DNA from: Clostridium sp. CAG:967
GTDB taxonomy: Bacteria > Cyanobacteriota > Vampirovibrionia > Gastranaerophilales > Gastranaerophilaceae
Direction: 5' to 3'
DNA: 58,082 nucleotides
Assembly (NCBI GenBank): GCA_000433095.1
Contig: HF991475.1
Span: forward strand, 13,353-71,434
Made by a program: the position numbers and the translations under genes. Below the pieces are notes generated by a model. The model was not told where the DNA came from. It saw nothing but the letters and a program-made list of their open reading frames with translations, and did no database searches. Shown in pieces: positions 1 through 8,570 of the stretch. Every line of letters begins with the position of its first letter. Positions within the stretch are counted from its first letter, which is position 1.

Positions 1-28
1 TCCTGCTGGGTTCATTTATGCATTTTAA

Positions 29-2950
29 CTAAAACAGGCTTAATTGCTCGGAATTATCTTTTTCTTCATAAACTTTTTCAAATTTACTCAATTTTAAAAG
101 GTCATCCTTTATTTTTTCCAAAAAAGGCGAAACCTCAAGATTTTTGTAAGTTCCAAGCCATTTTCGCTTGTTTGCATGTGTTAAAAACAAACGTTCCTTA
201 GCCCTTGTCATACCTACATATAAAAGCCTGCGTTCTTCCTCAATTTCTTCAGGTTCTTTTGCACGATACAGAGGCAGAATTTCATTTTCAAGACCAACAA
301 TAAAAACACACTTAAACTCTAAACCTTTTGCAGAGTGAAGTGTCATTAATGTTATCCTGTCAGATCTTTTATCAAGCGTATCGGCTTCTGTTAAAAAAGA
401 AATCTCATGGATAAATTCATGTTTTTCGTTGTGATTTTTAGCAAGATTAAGCAGATATTTAAGTATGTATTCATCAACTTCTTTTGAAAGTTCATCATAA
501 GATGCTTCAATCTGTGCACTTACAGTTTCATTATCGTTCAAATCCGTAAGAAATTTTCTTATAGGTTTTTTCTCGCACAGCAAATCATTGGAAAGATTTA
601 CAAACGGCATGCCTGTTCTTTTGACAGCCTCAATAATTGGAGGAAGCTGGGAAGATGTTCTGTATAAAATTGCAAAATCAGAGAATGAATAATTACATTC
701 ATCACCTTCTGACCTCTGTGAATCCAGTGAGAAAAAGCTGTGACCTCCTATAAGATTTTCAATCGTGCTTGCAACAAATTCAGCTTCTGCCTTGTCAGTA
801 GGTGCTGTGTGTATGGTAATTCTTTCATGCGGTTTATCATACATTGAAACTATATTAAAAGAGTTAATCATCTGATTGGAAGCATCTACAATACAATTAG
901 TAGAACGATAATTATTTTTTAAATTTATTATTTGCGTATCAGGATAATCCGCTGTAAAGTTATTGAAAAATTTCGCATCTCCTCCCCTAAACCCGTAAAT
1001 AGCCTGATTTGGGTCACCTATGACAAATATATTGCCGTTTTCCGGCACTAGAAGACGAATTAATCTATACTGGTTTTCGTCAATATCCTGATACTCGTCA
1101 ACAAACATATACTGAAAACGGATGCGGTACATATTTAAAACATTTTCATCATCTGTTAAGAGTTTTACCGTAAGAAGAATTAAGTCATCAAAACCAAGTG
1201 CTTTTTCAAGTATACTTTCATCCTTGCACAATGCTTTTTCCTGCTCGCTCATAACAATGAAATCATCACTTAAGCCTGCTTTTTCATAATTTTCTTTGAG
1301 AACAGAAAAACACAGCGAGTGGAATGTATGAATGTTTACGGAGTTTGCATTACCGTTCAAAAGTTTTGCAAGTCTTTCCCTCATTTCCTGTGCGGCTTTG
1401 CGTGTAAAAGTTATTGCAAGACAGTTTTGCGGTGCGATATTTTTATCATTTATTAAATGAACTATTCTTTGTGTAAGAACGGTTGTCTTACCTGAACCCG
1501 GACCTGCTACGATTAAAAGTTGATTTTTTTCGTTTGCCACCGCACTTTGCTGGAATTCGTCAAGTCCATGTTTTACTTCCTTTTCTTCACAGACTTTTTC
1601 CGCAACATTTTCATTACGATTTATAGCAGGCTTAAATTCCTGTTTTTCAGGTTGTTTTTTAACATCATCAACAGGTATTTCTATATCAAGTTTTAGGTTT
1701 ACGAAGTTTTTTTTTATAAGTTCATCATCTTCAAAAAGTTTGATTACACCGTACTCACCGTCATAACCCGCATGTTTAATTACTTTTCCTTCCCTTAATC
1801 TTGAAATTCCTTCACCAAGCAAAACGGATGCTTTTGAAATCTCGTCAGTCGGGATATCCTGCAAGATAGCAAGCTCGGAACCGAACTTATGTATAAGTCT
1901 TTCATACTCGCAAACAGCTGATTTACTCTGAGGACCTACCTGCATAATTTCTGATATGATTTCCTGTAAAGGAACAAGGCTGAAAACCTTACCTGCTGTT
2001 GCAGGAGGAGTAATAATTTCTTTTCTGTCAGAAAGTTCGTTAACCCTGTAAGAAACACCAATTGTCACCGGTTTTCCGCAAACAGGACAAATCCCGTTGA
2101 GATTTTTGGTTTCTTCAGGAGAAAGACAAATATTACATTTTCTGTGACCGTCTTCATGATATTTTCCTTCTTCGGGAAAAAATTCCACAGTTCCCACATA
2201 ACCCTCACCGGTCTTAAGAGCATGCATAAGAGTGTAATAATCGGGATTATGGTCAAAAACAGTTGCTTCTCTTGCAAGTTTTGAAGGAGAATGCGCATCA
2301 GAGTTTGATACAAGCCTGTATTTATCAAGCCTTGATACATGCCAGTTCATCTGAGGATCAGATGAAAGACCGGTTTCTACTGCAAAAATATGCTCCGATA
2401 AATCCTCATAACATTCCTCAATAGAATCAAAACCTGACTTGGAACCGAGAACAGAAAACCATGGTGTCCATATATGTGCGGGAATTATAAATGAATTTTC
2501 GCCTGACTCAAGCACGGTTTCAAGAAGGTTTCTGGAATCCAAGCCGAGTATCGGACGCCCATCTGACTTAATATTTCCGATTGCCCCGAGTTTTTCTCGA
2601 AATATATGAGCTGTTTCAATATTCGGAACAAAAACAACATGGTGAACTTTTCTTGTTTTCTCACCTTTTTTATAAATTGTTGAAATTTCAACAGATAGCA
2701 AAAATTTCACAGGGTTTTCACCCAGCTGCAATTCTTTTTCAATATCAGGTCTTAACCTGTAAACTCCCTCTCCTGCAGGAACAAGTTTTTCTTTAATCTC
2801 GTTAAACCACGCAGGATGAGTAAAATCACCCGTTGAAATAAGACTTAGACCTTTTTTCTTTGCCCAAATTGCAAGTTCTTCCAAGTTACAGCTTTTACTT
2901 GTGGCTCTTGAATATTTTGAATGAATATGTAAATCTGTATAATGTAGCAT
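29..2950 (-). CDS. EndoQ-like PHP nuclease fused to UvrD/Rep SF1A helicase
   Basis: DNA-repair fusion protein of about 973 aa. The N-terminal part looks like the endonuclease Q/PHP family: a DLHIHSKYS metal-binding motif lies at the start, GDFTHP follows about 35 residues later, and a four-cysteine zinc knuckle (CNIC...CPVC) lies near residue 275. The C-terminal half, from about residue 470, is a UvrD-type helicase with AGPGSGKT (Walker A), DEYQDI (motif II), GDPNQAIYGFRG (motif III) and a C-terminal VGMTRAKERL motif. EndoQ enzymes nick beside deaminated or abasic bases, so coupling to a 3'-5' helicase suggests lesion incision followed by strand removal (inference). The ATG at 2950 is chosen over an upstream TTG because AAAGGG sits at ribosome-binding distance. 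It is last in a four-gene minus-strand run with the arginase-like, Ogt and small hypothetical genes. A separate full-length PcrA lies at 31.9 kb. Confidence 0.88.
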   Translation of the reverse strand: MLHYTDLHIHSKYSRATSKSCNLEELAIWAKKKGLSLISTGDFTHPAWFNEIKEKLVPAGEGVYRLRPDIEKELQLGENPVKFLLSVEISTIYKKGEKTRKVHHVVFVPNIETAHIFREKLGAIGNIKSDGRPILGLDSRNLLETVLESGENSFIIPAHIWTPWFSVLGSKSGFDSIEECYEDLSEHIFAVETGLSSDPQMNWHVSRLDKYRLVSNSDAHSPSKLAREATVFDHNPDYYTLMHALKTGEGYVGTVEFFPEEGKYHEDGHRKCNICLSPEETKNLNGICPVCGKPVTIGVSYRVNELSDRKEIITPPATAGKVFSLVPLQEIISEIMQVGPQSKSAVCEYERLIHKFGSELAILQDIPTDEISKASVLLGEGISRLREGKVIKHAGYDGEYGVIKLFEDDELIKKNFVNLKLDIEIPVDDVKKQPEKQEFKPAINRNENVAEKVCEEKEVKHGLDEFQQSAVANEKNQLLIVAGPGSGKTTVLTQRIVHLINDKNIAPQNCLAITFTRKAAQEMRERLAKLLNGNANSVNIHTFHSLCFSVLKENYEKAGLSDDFIVMSEQEKALCKDESILEKALGFDDLILLTVKLLTDDENVLNMYRIRFQYMFVDEYQDIDENQYRLIRLLVPENGNIFVIGDPNQAIYGFRGGDAKFFNNFTADYPDTQIINLKNNYRSTNCIVDASNQMINSFNIVSMYDKPHERITIHTAPTDKAEAEFVASTIENLIGGHSFFSLDSQRSEGDECNYSFSDFAILYRTSSQLPPIIEAVKRTGMPFVNLSNDLLCEKKPIRKFLTDLNDNETVSAQIEASYDELSKEVDEYILKYLLNLAKNHNEKHEFIHEISFLTEADTLDKRSDRITLMTLHSAKGLEFKCVFIVGLENEILPLYRAKEPEEIEEERRLLYVGMTRAKERLFLTHANKRKWLGTYKNLEVSPFLEKIKDDLLKLSKFEKVYEEKDNSEQLSLF

Positions 2951-2992
2951 TCTTAACCCTTTCAACGGTCTAATTATAACAAAAAATTTATT

Positions 2993-3865
2993 TTATTTAA
3001 ATAAAGGAAGATTATTCATCATATTTCTTAATTTTATTGCAATACGAGGCATTGGTTCGGCAATTGTAAGACCTGCCAAATCAATATTCGAAGCTACATC
3101 ATTTATTAAGCGTACTGTTTCATCAATTTTCATTCCGCCCGGTTCTACGCCTACACCGGCAATCATTTCACCCGGATCAATTACGTCCAAATCAAAATGT
3201 ATAACCGCTTTTGATGCACCCGTTTTTTTCAGCCATGACAAAACAGCAGAACTGTCTTTTGCAGTTTGCTCAGGCGATAAGCTTTTTATATTAAGTTTTT
3301 GCTGGCGTTCACGCATTCCCTCATCCCAAGAACGAAGCCCTGCAATTAAAACCTTTGAAGCATCAAATTTTGCAGGTAGCATTTTTATTAATTCTTCATC
3401 TCCCATTCCCATACAAGCTGTCAATGCCATTGCATGGTAACCTTTATAATTGTCACCCGGCAGATTAATATCAGGATGAGCATCAATCCAAATAACAGCA
3501 ACATCATTATTATATTTTTTGGCAAGATAAGTAAAAGGAACAACGCTGACAGAACATTCTCCGCCCAGAGTAACAATCCTTTCAGGCTCACTTTTTTCAA
3601 GAATATCAAGAGCAGCCCCGGTTTGCCTGATTATAAATTTTCTATCCATCATTCCGTTTTCAACTTCTCTGTCGGTTATATCCTGTGATACCGGAACTTC
3701 ATAAACCTTTTGCCCGCTTTGAGGAGCAAGCATATTCAACATCTGTGCTCCTAAATAATATCCTCTCGAGGAATCCTCCGCAGGAATATCAGGCATCCAG
3801 TGAGAAACAATTCCACCCTGCCATTGAGGATAAATTAAACGTATAGTGCCTGTTTGATTACTCAT
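2993..3865 (-). CDS. arginase/agmatinase-family (ureohydrolase) protein
   Basis: 290 aa, the usual length for ureohydrolases, which hydrolyse guanidino groups of arginine, agmatine or related compounds with two Mn2+ ions. Two of the three metal motifs are clear: WIDAHPDIN near residue 127 and HFDLDVIDP near residue 225. The first motif, normally GGDH, reads GGECSVS, so the usual histidine ligand is a cysteine. Similar GGxCSV forms exist in an uncharacterised bacterial branch as far as I recall, so substrate should not be assumed. The ATG at 3865 has AGAGG upstream. It lies 21 bp downstream of the ogt-like gene and 43 bp before the EndoQ-UvrD gene on the same strand, so co-transcription is likely. 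Confidence 0.8.
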   Translation of the reverse strand: MSNQTGTIRLIYPQWQGGIVSHWMPDIPAEDSSRGYYLGAQMLNMLAPQSGQKVYEVPVSQDITDREVENGMMDRKFIIRQTGAALDILEKSEPERIVTLGGECSVSVVPFTYLAKKYNNDVAVIWIDAHPDINLPGDNYKGYHAMALTACMGMGDEELIKMLPAKFDASKVLIAGLRSWDEGMRERQQKLNIKSLSPEQTAKDSSAVLSWLKKTGASKAVIHFDLDVIDPGEMIAGVGVEPGGMKIDETVRLINDVASNIDLAGLTIAEPMPRIAIKLRNMMNNLPLFK

Positions 3866-3886
3866 TACTTTTACCTCTTTGTTAAT

Positions 3887-4426
3887 TTATGGTGCCGTTG
3901 AATTTTTAGGAACAAACATCTTAGACATATCAACCCCCTCAAGTTCGAGAAGTTTGACCTTTATATTTATACCTCCTGCATAACCTGTTAAACTTCCGTT
4001 TGTACCGATAACTCTATGACATGGAATAATAATAGAAACAGGATTTTTCCCGACAGCACCTCCGACAGCCTGTGCAGACATAGCTGTTTTATTCATAATT
4101 TTTGCAATTTTTTTAGCTATCTCGCCATAAGTAGTTACTTCACCGTATGGAATTTCACATAGAATTCTCCAGACTGCCTGCCTGAATTCATTGCCCTTTG
4201 GTGCAAGCGGTAACTCTTTAATATCAGGTTTTTGTTTTGCAAAATACCTTTTTAACCAGTTCTTTGTATTCTTAAAAATTTTCAGACTATCATCTTCGAC
4301 CATTTCTTCATTTACAGAACCTTGAAAATATTTCTGACCTTCAATCCAGAGCCCCAGAAGATATTTACCGTCGCTTGCAAGTGTAATATTACCTATAGGC
4401 GAGTTATACTCAGTTTTAAAAATCAT
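3887..4426 (-). CDS. ogt: methylated-DNA-[protein]-cysteine S-methyltransferase
   Basis: 179 aa suicide enzyme that transfers alkyl groups from O6-alkylguanine in DNA to its own cysteine. The active-site motif PCHRVIG is present about 50 residues from the C terminus, preceded by the helix-turn-helix region (FRQAVWRIL..IPYGEVTTYGEIAKKI) that binds DNA. The N-terminal domain begins FKTEYNSPIGNITL, typical of Ogt. The ATG at 4426 is preferred over 4453 because GAGG precedes it and the family homology starts there. It is followed by the arginase-like and EndoQ-UvrD genes, so the group contains two DNA-repair genes. Confidence 0.93.
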   Translation of the reverse strand: MIFKTEYNSPIGNITLASDGKYLLGLWIEGQKYFQGSVNEEMVEDDSLKIFKNTKNWLKRYFAKQKPDIKELPLAPKGNEFRQAVWRILCEIPYGEVTTYGEIAKKIAKIMNKTAMSAQAVGGAVGKNPVSIIIPCHRVIGTNGSLTGYAGGINIKVKLLELEGVDMSKMFVPKNSTAP

Positions 4427-4464
4427 TCTTGAACCTCGTTTAAATAATAACATAAATTGATGAT

Positions 4465-4917
4465 TTATTTATCTTTTTTCAGTATTGATTTAATCAATTT
4501 GTTCAAGTGATTTTCCAAATATTTTCCATAAACTGTATTACAATCTTCCAACTCCGAAGGTTGTTGTGAATAATTAAGCTGCTTTGCATAATTATCTATC
4601 GCCATTACTGATGTATAATCATCTCCATAATGTTTTACATATTGTTGAGGAATCATGCCTGTTATTTTCCCATCAGCCAAAGTATCTATGCCTTCTGTGC
4701 AATATTTTACAAACTCAACAACTTTAACTGATTTGTCATGTTTAATTTTATTCAAATTTTCATAAAAATCCTTCACCATTTTTAAATCTTTTTCAGAACC
4801 TCTGGTGATAGCATTCTTCATATAATTTTCACTTCGTTTTAATACATAATCGCCTACGATTTTTGAAGAAAAATTAATATTTCTTTGTGGTTTATTTCTA
4901 ACATTATTAACTAACAT
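4465..4917 (-). CDS. small hypothetical protein, lineage-specific style
   Basis: 150 aa, no family recognised. It begins with a short basic tail containing NINFSSK, a pattern seen at the N terminus of many small uncharacterised proteins in gut Melainabacteria (knowledge from memory). The rest is predicted helical and charged, with no signal peptide, membrane segment or cysteine motif. It is the first gene of the minus-strand run ahead of ogt and lies 11 bp from the longer reading of that gene. The region beyond it, to the start of the TerB operon at 5143, is the left boundary of the AT-rich island. Confidence 0.6.
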   Translation of the reverse strand: MLVNNVRNKPQRNINFSSKIVGDYVLKRSENYMKNAITRGSEKDLKMVKDFYENLNKIKHDKSVKVVEFVKYCTEGIDTLADGKITGMIPQQYVKHYGDDYTSVMAIDNYAKQLNYSQQPSELEDCNTVYGKYLENHLNKLIKSILKKDK

Positions 4918-5142
4918 TTTCTGTATTACACCTCACATATCCAGCTTAATCATAGCATAAACAAGAATAAATTGTATATGTGTCTGTTGTAAATTAACAT
5001 GAAGAAACAGAAAAAGTAACGCAAATTTCCAGAAAAAATTTTAAGAAACTATCTTCACACCCAAGGGAACTTTTTCTCTATTTTGCATACAAATAAATTC
5101 AGTATGTTTATAGTACAATTATCAAAAATAGGAGTGTGTTTA

Positions 5143-7284
5143 ATGTTTTTTTTATTTTTTGTTATTTTAATAATTATCATTGTTAATGTTGCTAACAGTA
5201 ATAAAAATACTTCCAATAATAATACTACATATAAAACAACTTCATATTCTACTCCTACTTATAATCAATATAGTTATAGCAGAAGTTCTAAGCCAAAACT
5301 TAAATTCTATTCAAAAAATGATTCTGTTGAATTATTCGGTTATACAATTACGGATTCTTTATTTTATACCTGTACTTCAAAATCTGATATGCCATTTGCA
5401 ATAGATGCAAAATCAACTCCGACTTTTGGATATACACCTTCTGAAGGCTTAAGTTATTGGCCTAATTATAATCAAATAAATAAAACTCAGCAAGGCTTTT
5501 ATATAAAATGGTTGTCAGAAGGTAAGCCTTTTATAGAAGAGTTAGGATACGCCTACATTTATTATTACGGTCTTGAATACAGAGCTTTGGTGGAAAAACA
5601 GGATTTAAAAGATGTTCTATTTGAAGTTATAGATTTGGTAGGCAAATTTGATAGATTAAGATATGGATATGATTTAATTGCTTATCTAACTCTAAAAATA
5701 AATAACTTTTCAGAAGCTGAAACTAACAAATTACTGATATTTTTTAAAAATAACAAACAATTTTATATATACAATACAGCTTATAGAACAATTATTAAAA
5801 ATCTAACACCAATAGAACAATACAGTGTAGATTTTGATTCAAGCCAGTTGAATAATGACAAATATTATGCCGTACGTGGTAAAAAATATGAATTATTAGA
5901 ATACTATTTTAATAAAGTAAAGGAAACGCTTGATAAAACAGAAATGTATACAACAAAGCGGCAAACATACTATTATCGTATGGCAATGGGATTTTACGGT
6001 ATTAACAACTTAATAGAATATGATGCAATTGTTCCATCTGCAAAACTTAAGCGATTATGGAATCATGCTCGCAAAACAATAAGATATGAAATCAAGCAAA
6101 CTGTTAAAAATTTTGATGGTTCAAATGAATCCTTAACAGAAATTGAAAAACTTGCATATTTACCAGCAAAACTAAGAAATAATATAAACTACTCATTTAA
6201 TAATTTTGATTTTGGTGAGAAAACAATTACTAATATTAAAACAATTGCAAATAAATTGGGATTTAAAATTCAAGATAAGGCAACATTAAGGCAATCTACT
6301 TTAATAGCAGAGGCTTGTGAAGCTCTCGGTTATGAAATTGAACCTAATGTTAACGTGGATAAAAAGCCATATAAAAAAGATACAATGGTGTCAATATACA
6401 GAAATCAATATCCAAAGAAGTTGTCCCAATTTGATTATCAAATAGCCTCATTATTCACTGATATTGGATATCAAATTGCATTAGTAGACAATGAATTATT
6501 ACAAATAGAAATTGCACATATAGAATATTATATAAAAAAAGAATTTAGTTTATCTGCATCAGAAAGATATCGTTTGCAAATGCGAGGCGAATTACTTGTT
6601 CATACAAAAGAAATTAACACTAGTGAAACTATCAAAAAACTTATCAAAATGCTTGATGATAGTGGAAAAGAAACTATTGCAAAATATATTATTTCTGTTG
6701 CAATTGCAGATGGAATAGTAAAAGATAGCGAATTAAAAATCTTACAAAAAATATTTAAACAACTTGATTTCTCAGAAGATTATTTAAATTCAATTTTATC
6801 AGACCTTATAAATAGTGCTGATGATGTTGTTATAGTTGAAAAAGGTACATCTACAAAGAAAAAAGGTTCAAAAATACCTGCAAATATTGAATTAGATGAA
6901 AAATTAGAGTTAAAGTTAGATACTGAAAAATTAGAAAAAATAAAAATTAATACTTCTGAAATTCATAATGTATTACAAGAAATTTTTGCGGAAGAACAAG
7001 CAGAAATATTAAAATCTGAACCAATAGAAGCCGATAATTTAGAAGATGATGATAAAACTGACATAGAAAATGGTTTACAAAATATAGTAAATATCATTAT
7101 TGAAAAAGAAAATTGGACTCGTAACGAACTATTAAATGTTATTCAAAATAAGGGAATGATGTTGAGTAGTGCAATTGACGAAATTAACGAGTGGAGCAAC
7201 GAAGAATTCGGTGATTTTCTTGTAGAAGAAGATGATGATGTATATCTTGTAAATGAAGATGTTGTTAATTTAATTAAAAAATAA
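5143..7284 (+). CDS. membrane-anchored TerB_N-TerB-TerB_C protein
   Basis: 713 aa, first gene of the presumed defence operon. Residues 1-17 form one hydrophobic helix (MFFLFFVILIIIIV), followed by a low-complexity Asn/Thr/Ser/Tyr linker to about residue 60. A TerB_N-like region follows (GYTPSEGLSYWPNYNQINKT, then GYAYIYYYGLEYRAL). A TerB core lies near 500-552 (AKYIISVAIADGIVKDSELK) and a TerB_C domain at the end (MMLSSAIDEINEWSNEEFGD). TerB domains come from tellurite-resistance and stress systems; Anantharaman, Iyer and Aravind linked TerB_N/TerB_C to predicted DNA-processing and phage-restriction operons. The ATG at 5143 has GGAG 8 nt upstream; TTG 5083 or ATG 5104 would add about 20 residues before the same helix. 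I infer that it tethers or senses for the two ATPases encoded downstream. Confidence 0.8.
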   Translation: MFFLFFVILIIIIVNVANSNKNTSNNNTTYKTTSYSTPTYNQYSYSRSSKPKLKFYSKNDSVELFGYTITDSLFYTCTSKSDMPFAIDAKSTPTFGYTPSEGLSYWPNYNQINKTQQGFYIKWLSEGKPFIEELGYAYIYYYGLEYRALVEKQDLKDVLFEVIDLVGKFDRLRYGYDLIAYLTLKINNFSEAETNKLLIFFKNNKQFYIYNTAYRTIIKNLTPIEQYSVDFDSSQLNNDKYYAVRGKKYELLEYYFNKVKETLDKTEMYTTKRQTYYYRMAMGFYGINNLIEYDAIVPSAKLKRLWNHARKTIRYEIKQTVKNFDGSNESLTEIEKLAYLPAKLRNNINYSFNNFDFGEKTITNIKTIANKLGFKIQDKATLRQSTLIAEACEALGYEIEPNVNVDKKPYKKDTMVSIYRNQYPKKLSQFDYQIASLFTDIGYQIALVDNELLQIEIAHIEYYIKKEFSLSASERYRLQMRGELLVHTKEINTSETIKKLIKMLDDSGKETIAKYIISVAIADGIVKDSELKILQKIFKQLDFSEDYLNSILSDLINSADDVVIVEKGTSTKKKGSKIPANIELDEKLELKLDTEKLEKIKINTSEIHNVLQEIFAEEQAEILKSEPIEADNLEDDDKTDIENGLQNIVNIIIEKENWTRNELLNVIQNKGMMLSSAIDEINEWSNEEFGDFLVEEDDDVYLVNEDVVNLIKK

Positions 7285-7295
7285 GGAATGGATAA

Positions 7296-8570
7296 ATGGA
7301 AAAAATAAAAATCAAATCAAAAGAAAAGAATGCAATTATCGAATCTTTAAAAGCGGGTATTGTTCCAAGAATTGGCTTACAACATATTCAAGTCGGCAGA
7401 GCGGATGAAATTAAGGAAATGATAAAAGATTATGAATTAATTTCTGATGGTGGAGCAAAAACAAGATTTATAATTGGGGAATATGGTTCAGGAAAAACTT
7501 TTTTCTTAACATTATCTAAATTAATTGCCCATGAAAAGAATTTAGTAGTCGTTTCTGCTGATATTACAACTGAGAAAGTATTATGTTCTTCGGATGGAAA
7601 ATCACAAAAATTGTTTTCAGAGTTAATAACAAATATGTCTACAAAAACCAAACAGGATGGTGGAGCATTAAGGTCTATTATTGAAAGATGGGCATCAAAA
7701 ATATTGCAAAATAACGAAAATATTACAGAAGAAAATATTTATAAAGAATTGATTCCGTTGGAAAAATATGTCGCATGTTACGATTTTTCAAAGGTATTAA
7801 CCACTTATATCAACGCATATCAAAACGGCGATGATATAAAAATGTCACAAGCACTAAGATGGTTAAGAGCAGAATATACGACAAAAACCGATGCTCGGAA
7901 CGATTTAGGTGTCAGAACAATAATTGATGATAATAATTTTTATGAATATTTAAAATTATTTTCAGGTTTTGTAAGATTAGCAGGATATTCGGGATTAATT
8001 GTGAGTATTGATGAATTGGCAATTTTAGCAAGATTAAAATCAAATGTTAGAAATAAAAACTTTGAAAGAATTTTAAATATTATTAATGATTCATTACAAG
8101 GAACGACCGAATATATAGGATTTATATTTGGCGGTACACCTGAATTTTTAGAAGATAAATACAAAGGTATGTATAGTTACGGAGCCTTAGAAACTCGTTT
8201 AGCAGATAATCCATTTGCAAAAGAAGGCATGAAAGATTTGACAGGACCTGTGATCAGGTTAGATAACTTATCACAAGAAGAATTATATATGTTATTTTTA
8301 AATATAAGAAATGTTTTTGCCGAATATGATGAAACAAAATATTTGGTAACTGAAAATGATATTCAAATATTTATGCAATGGCTAATGAATAGATTGGGTG
8401 CTAAGTCTTTTCTTTTACCAAGAGAATCAATAAAAGCATTTATAGGCTTATTAAGTCAATTACAAAATTATCCTGATACAAATATTTCAAATTATCTTTC
8501 AGGAGCACAAATTCAAGAAGATAAAGAACCAATTGATGACGAATTGGTATCATTAACATTAGGAGAATGA
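7296..8570 (+). CDS. BrxD-like ATP-binding protein (DUF2791 P-loop ATPase)
   Basis: 424 aa AAA-type ATPase. It has the BrxD signature IVPRIGLQHIQVGR at the N terminus, Walker A GEYGSGKT at residues 61-68 and a Walker B-like LIVSIDELAI near 234-244. BrxD proteins occur in some BREX subtypes beside the helicase BrxHI, but no BREX methylase (PglX), PglZ phosphatase, BrxB or BrxC gene is visible here. It follows the TerB gene by 11 bp with AAGGA upstream and overlaps the helicase gene through ATGA, so the three proteins are probably translated together. Role by inference: a nucleotide-driven clamp or motor controlling the helicase. Confidence 0.85.
   Translation: MEKIKIKSKEKNAIIESLKAGIVPRIGLQHIQVGRADEIKEMIKDYELISDGGAKTRFIIGEYGSGKTFFLTLSKLIAHEKNLVVVSADITTEKVLCSSDGKSQKLFSELITNMSTKTKQDGGALRSIIERWASKILQNNENITEENIYKELIPLEKYVACYDFSKVLTTYINAYQNGDDIKMSQALRWLRAEYTTKTDARNDLGVRTIIDDNNFYEYLKLFSGFVRLAGYSGLIVSIDELAILARLKSNVRNKNFERILNIINDSLQGTTEYIGFIFGGTPEFLEDKYKGMYSYGALETRLADNPFAKEGMKDLTGPVIRLDNLSQEELYMLFLNIRNVFAEYDETKYLVTENDIQIFMQWLMNRLGAKSFLLPRESIKAFIGLLSQLQNYPDTNISNYLSGAQIQEDKEPIDDELVSLTLGE

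Noticed and set aside
29..2950. Long antisense open frames opposite the EndoQ-UvrD gene
   Set aside because: They follow from the codon bias of the real gene; no ribosome-binding sites or protein-like features.
4981..5010. Third copy of the long direct repeat at the left island edge
   Set aside because: Only a short GTTGTAAA-TTAACAT similarity; not enough to call the same site.
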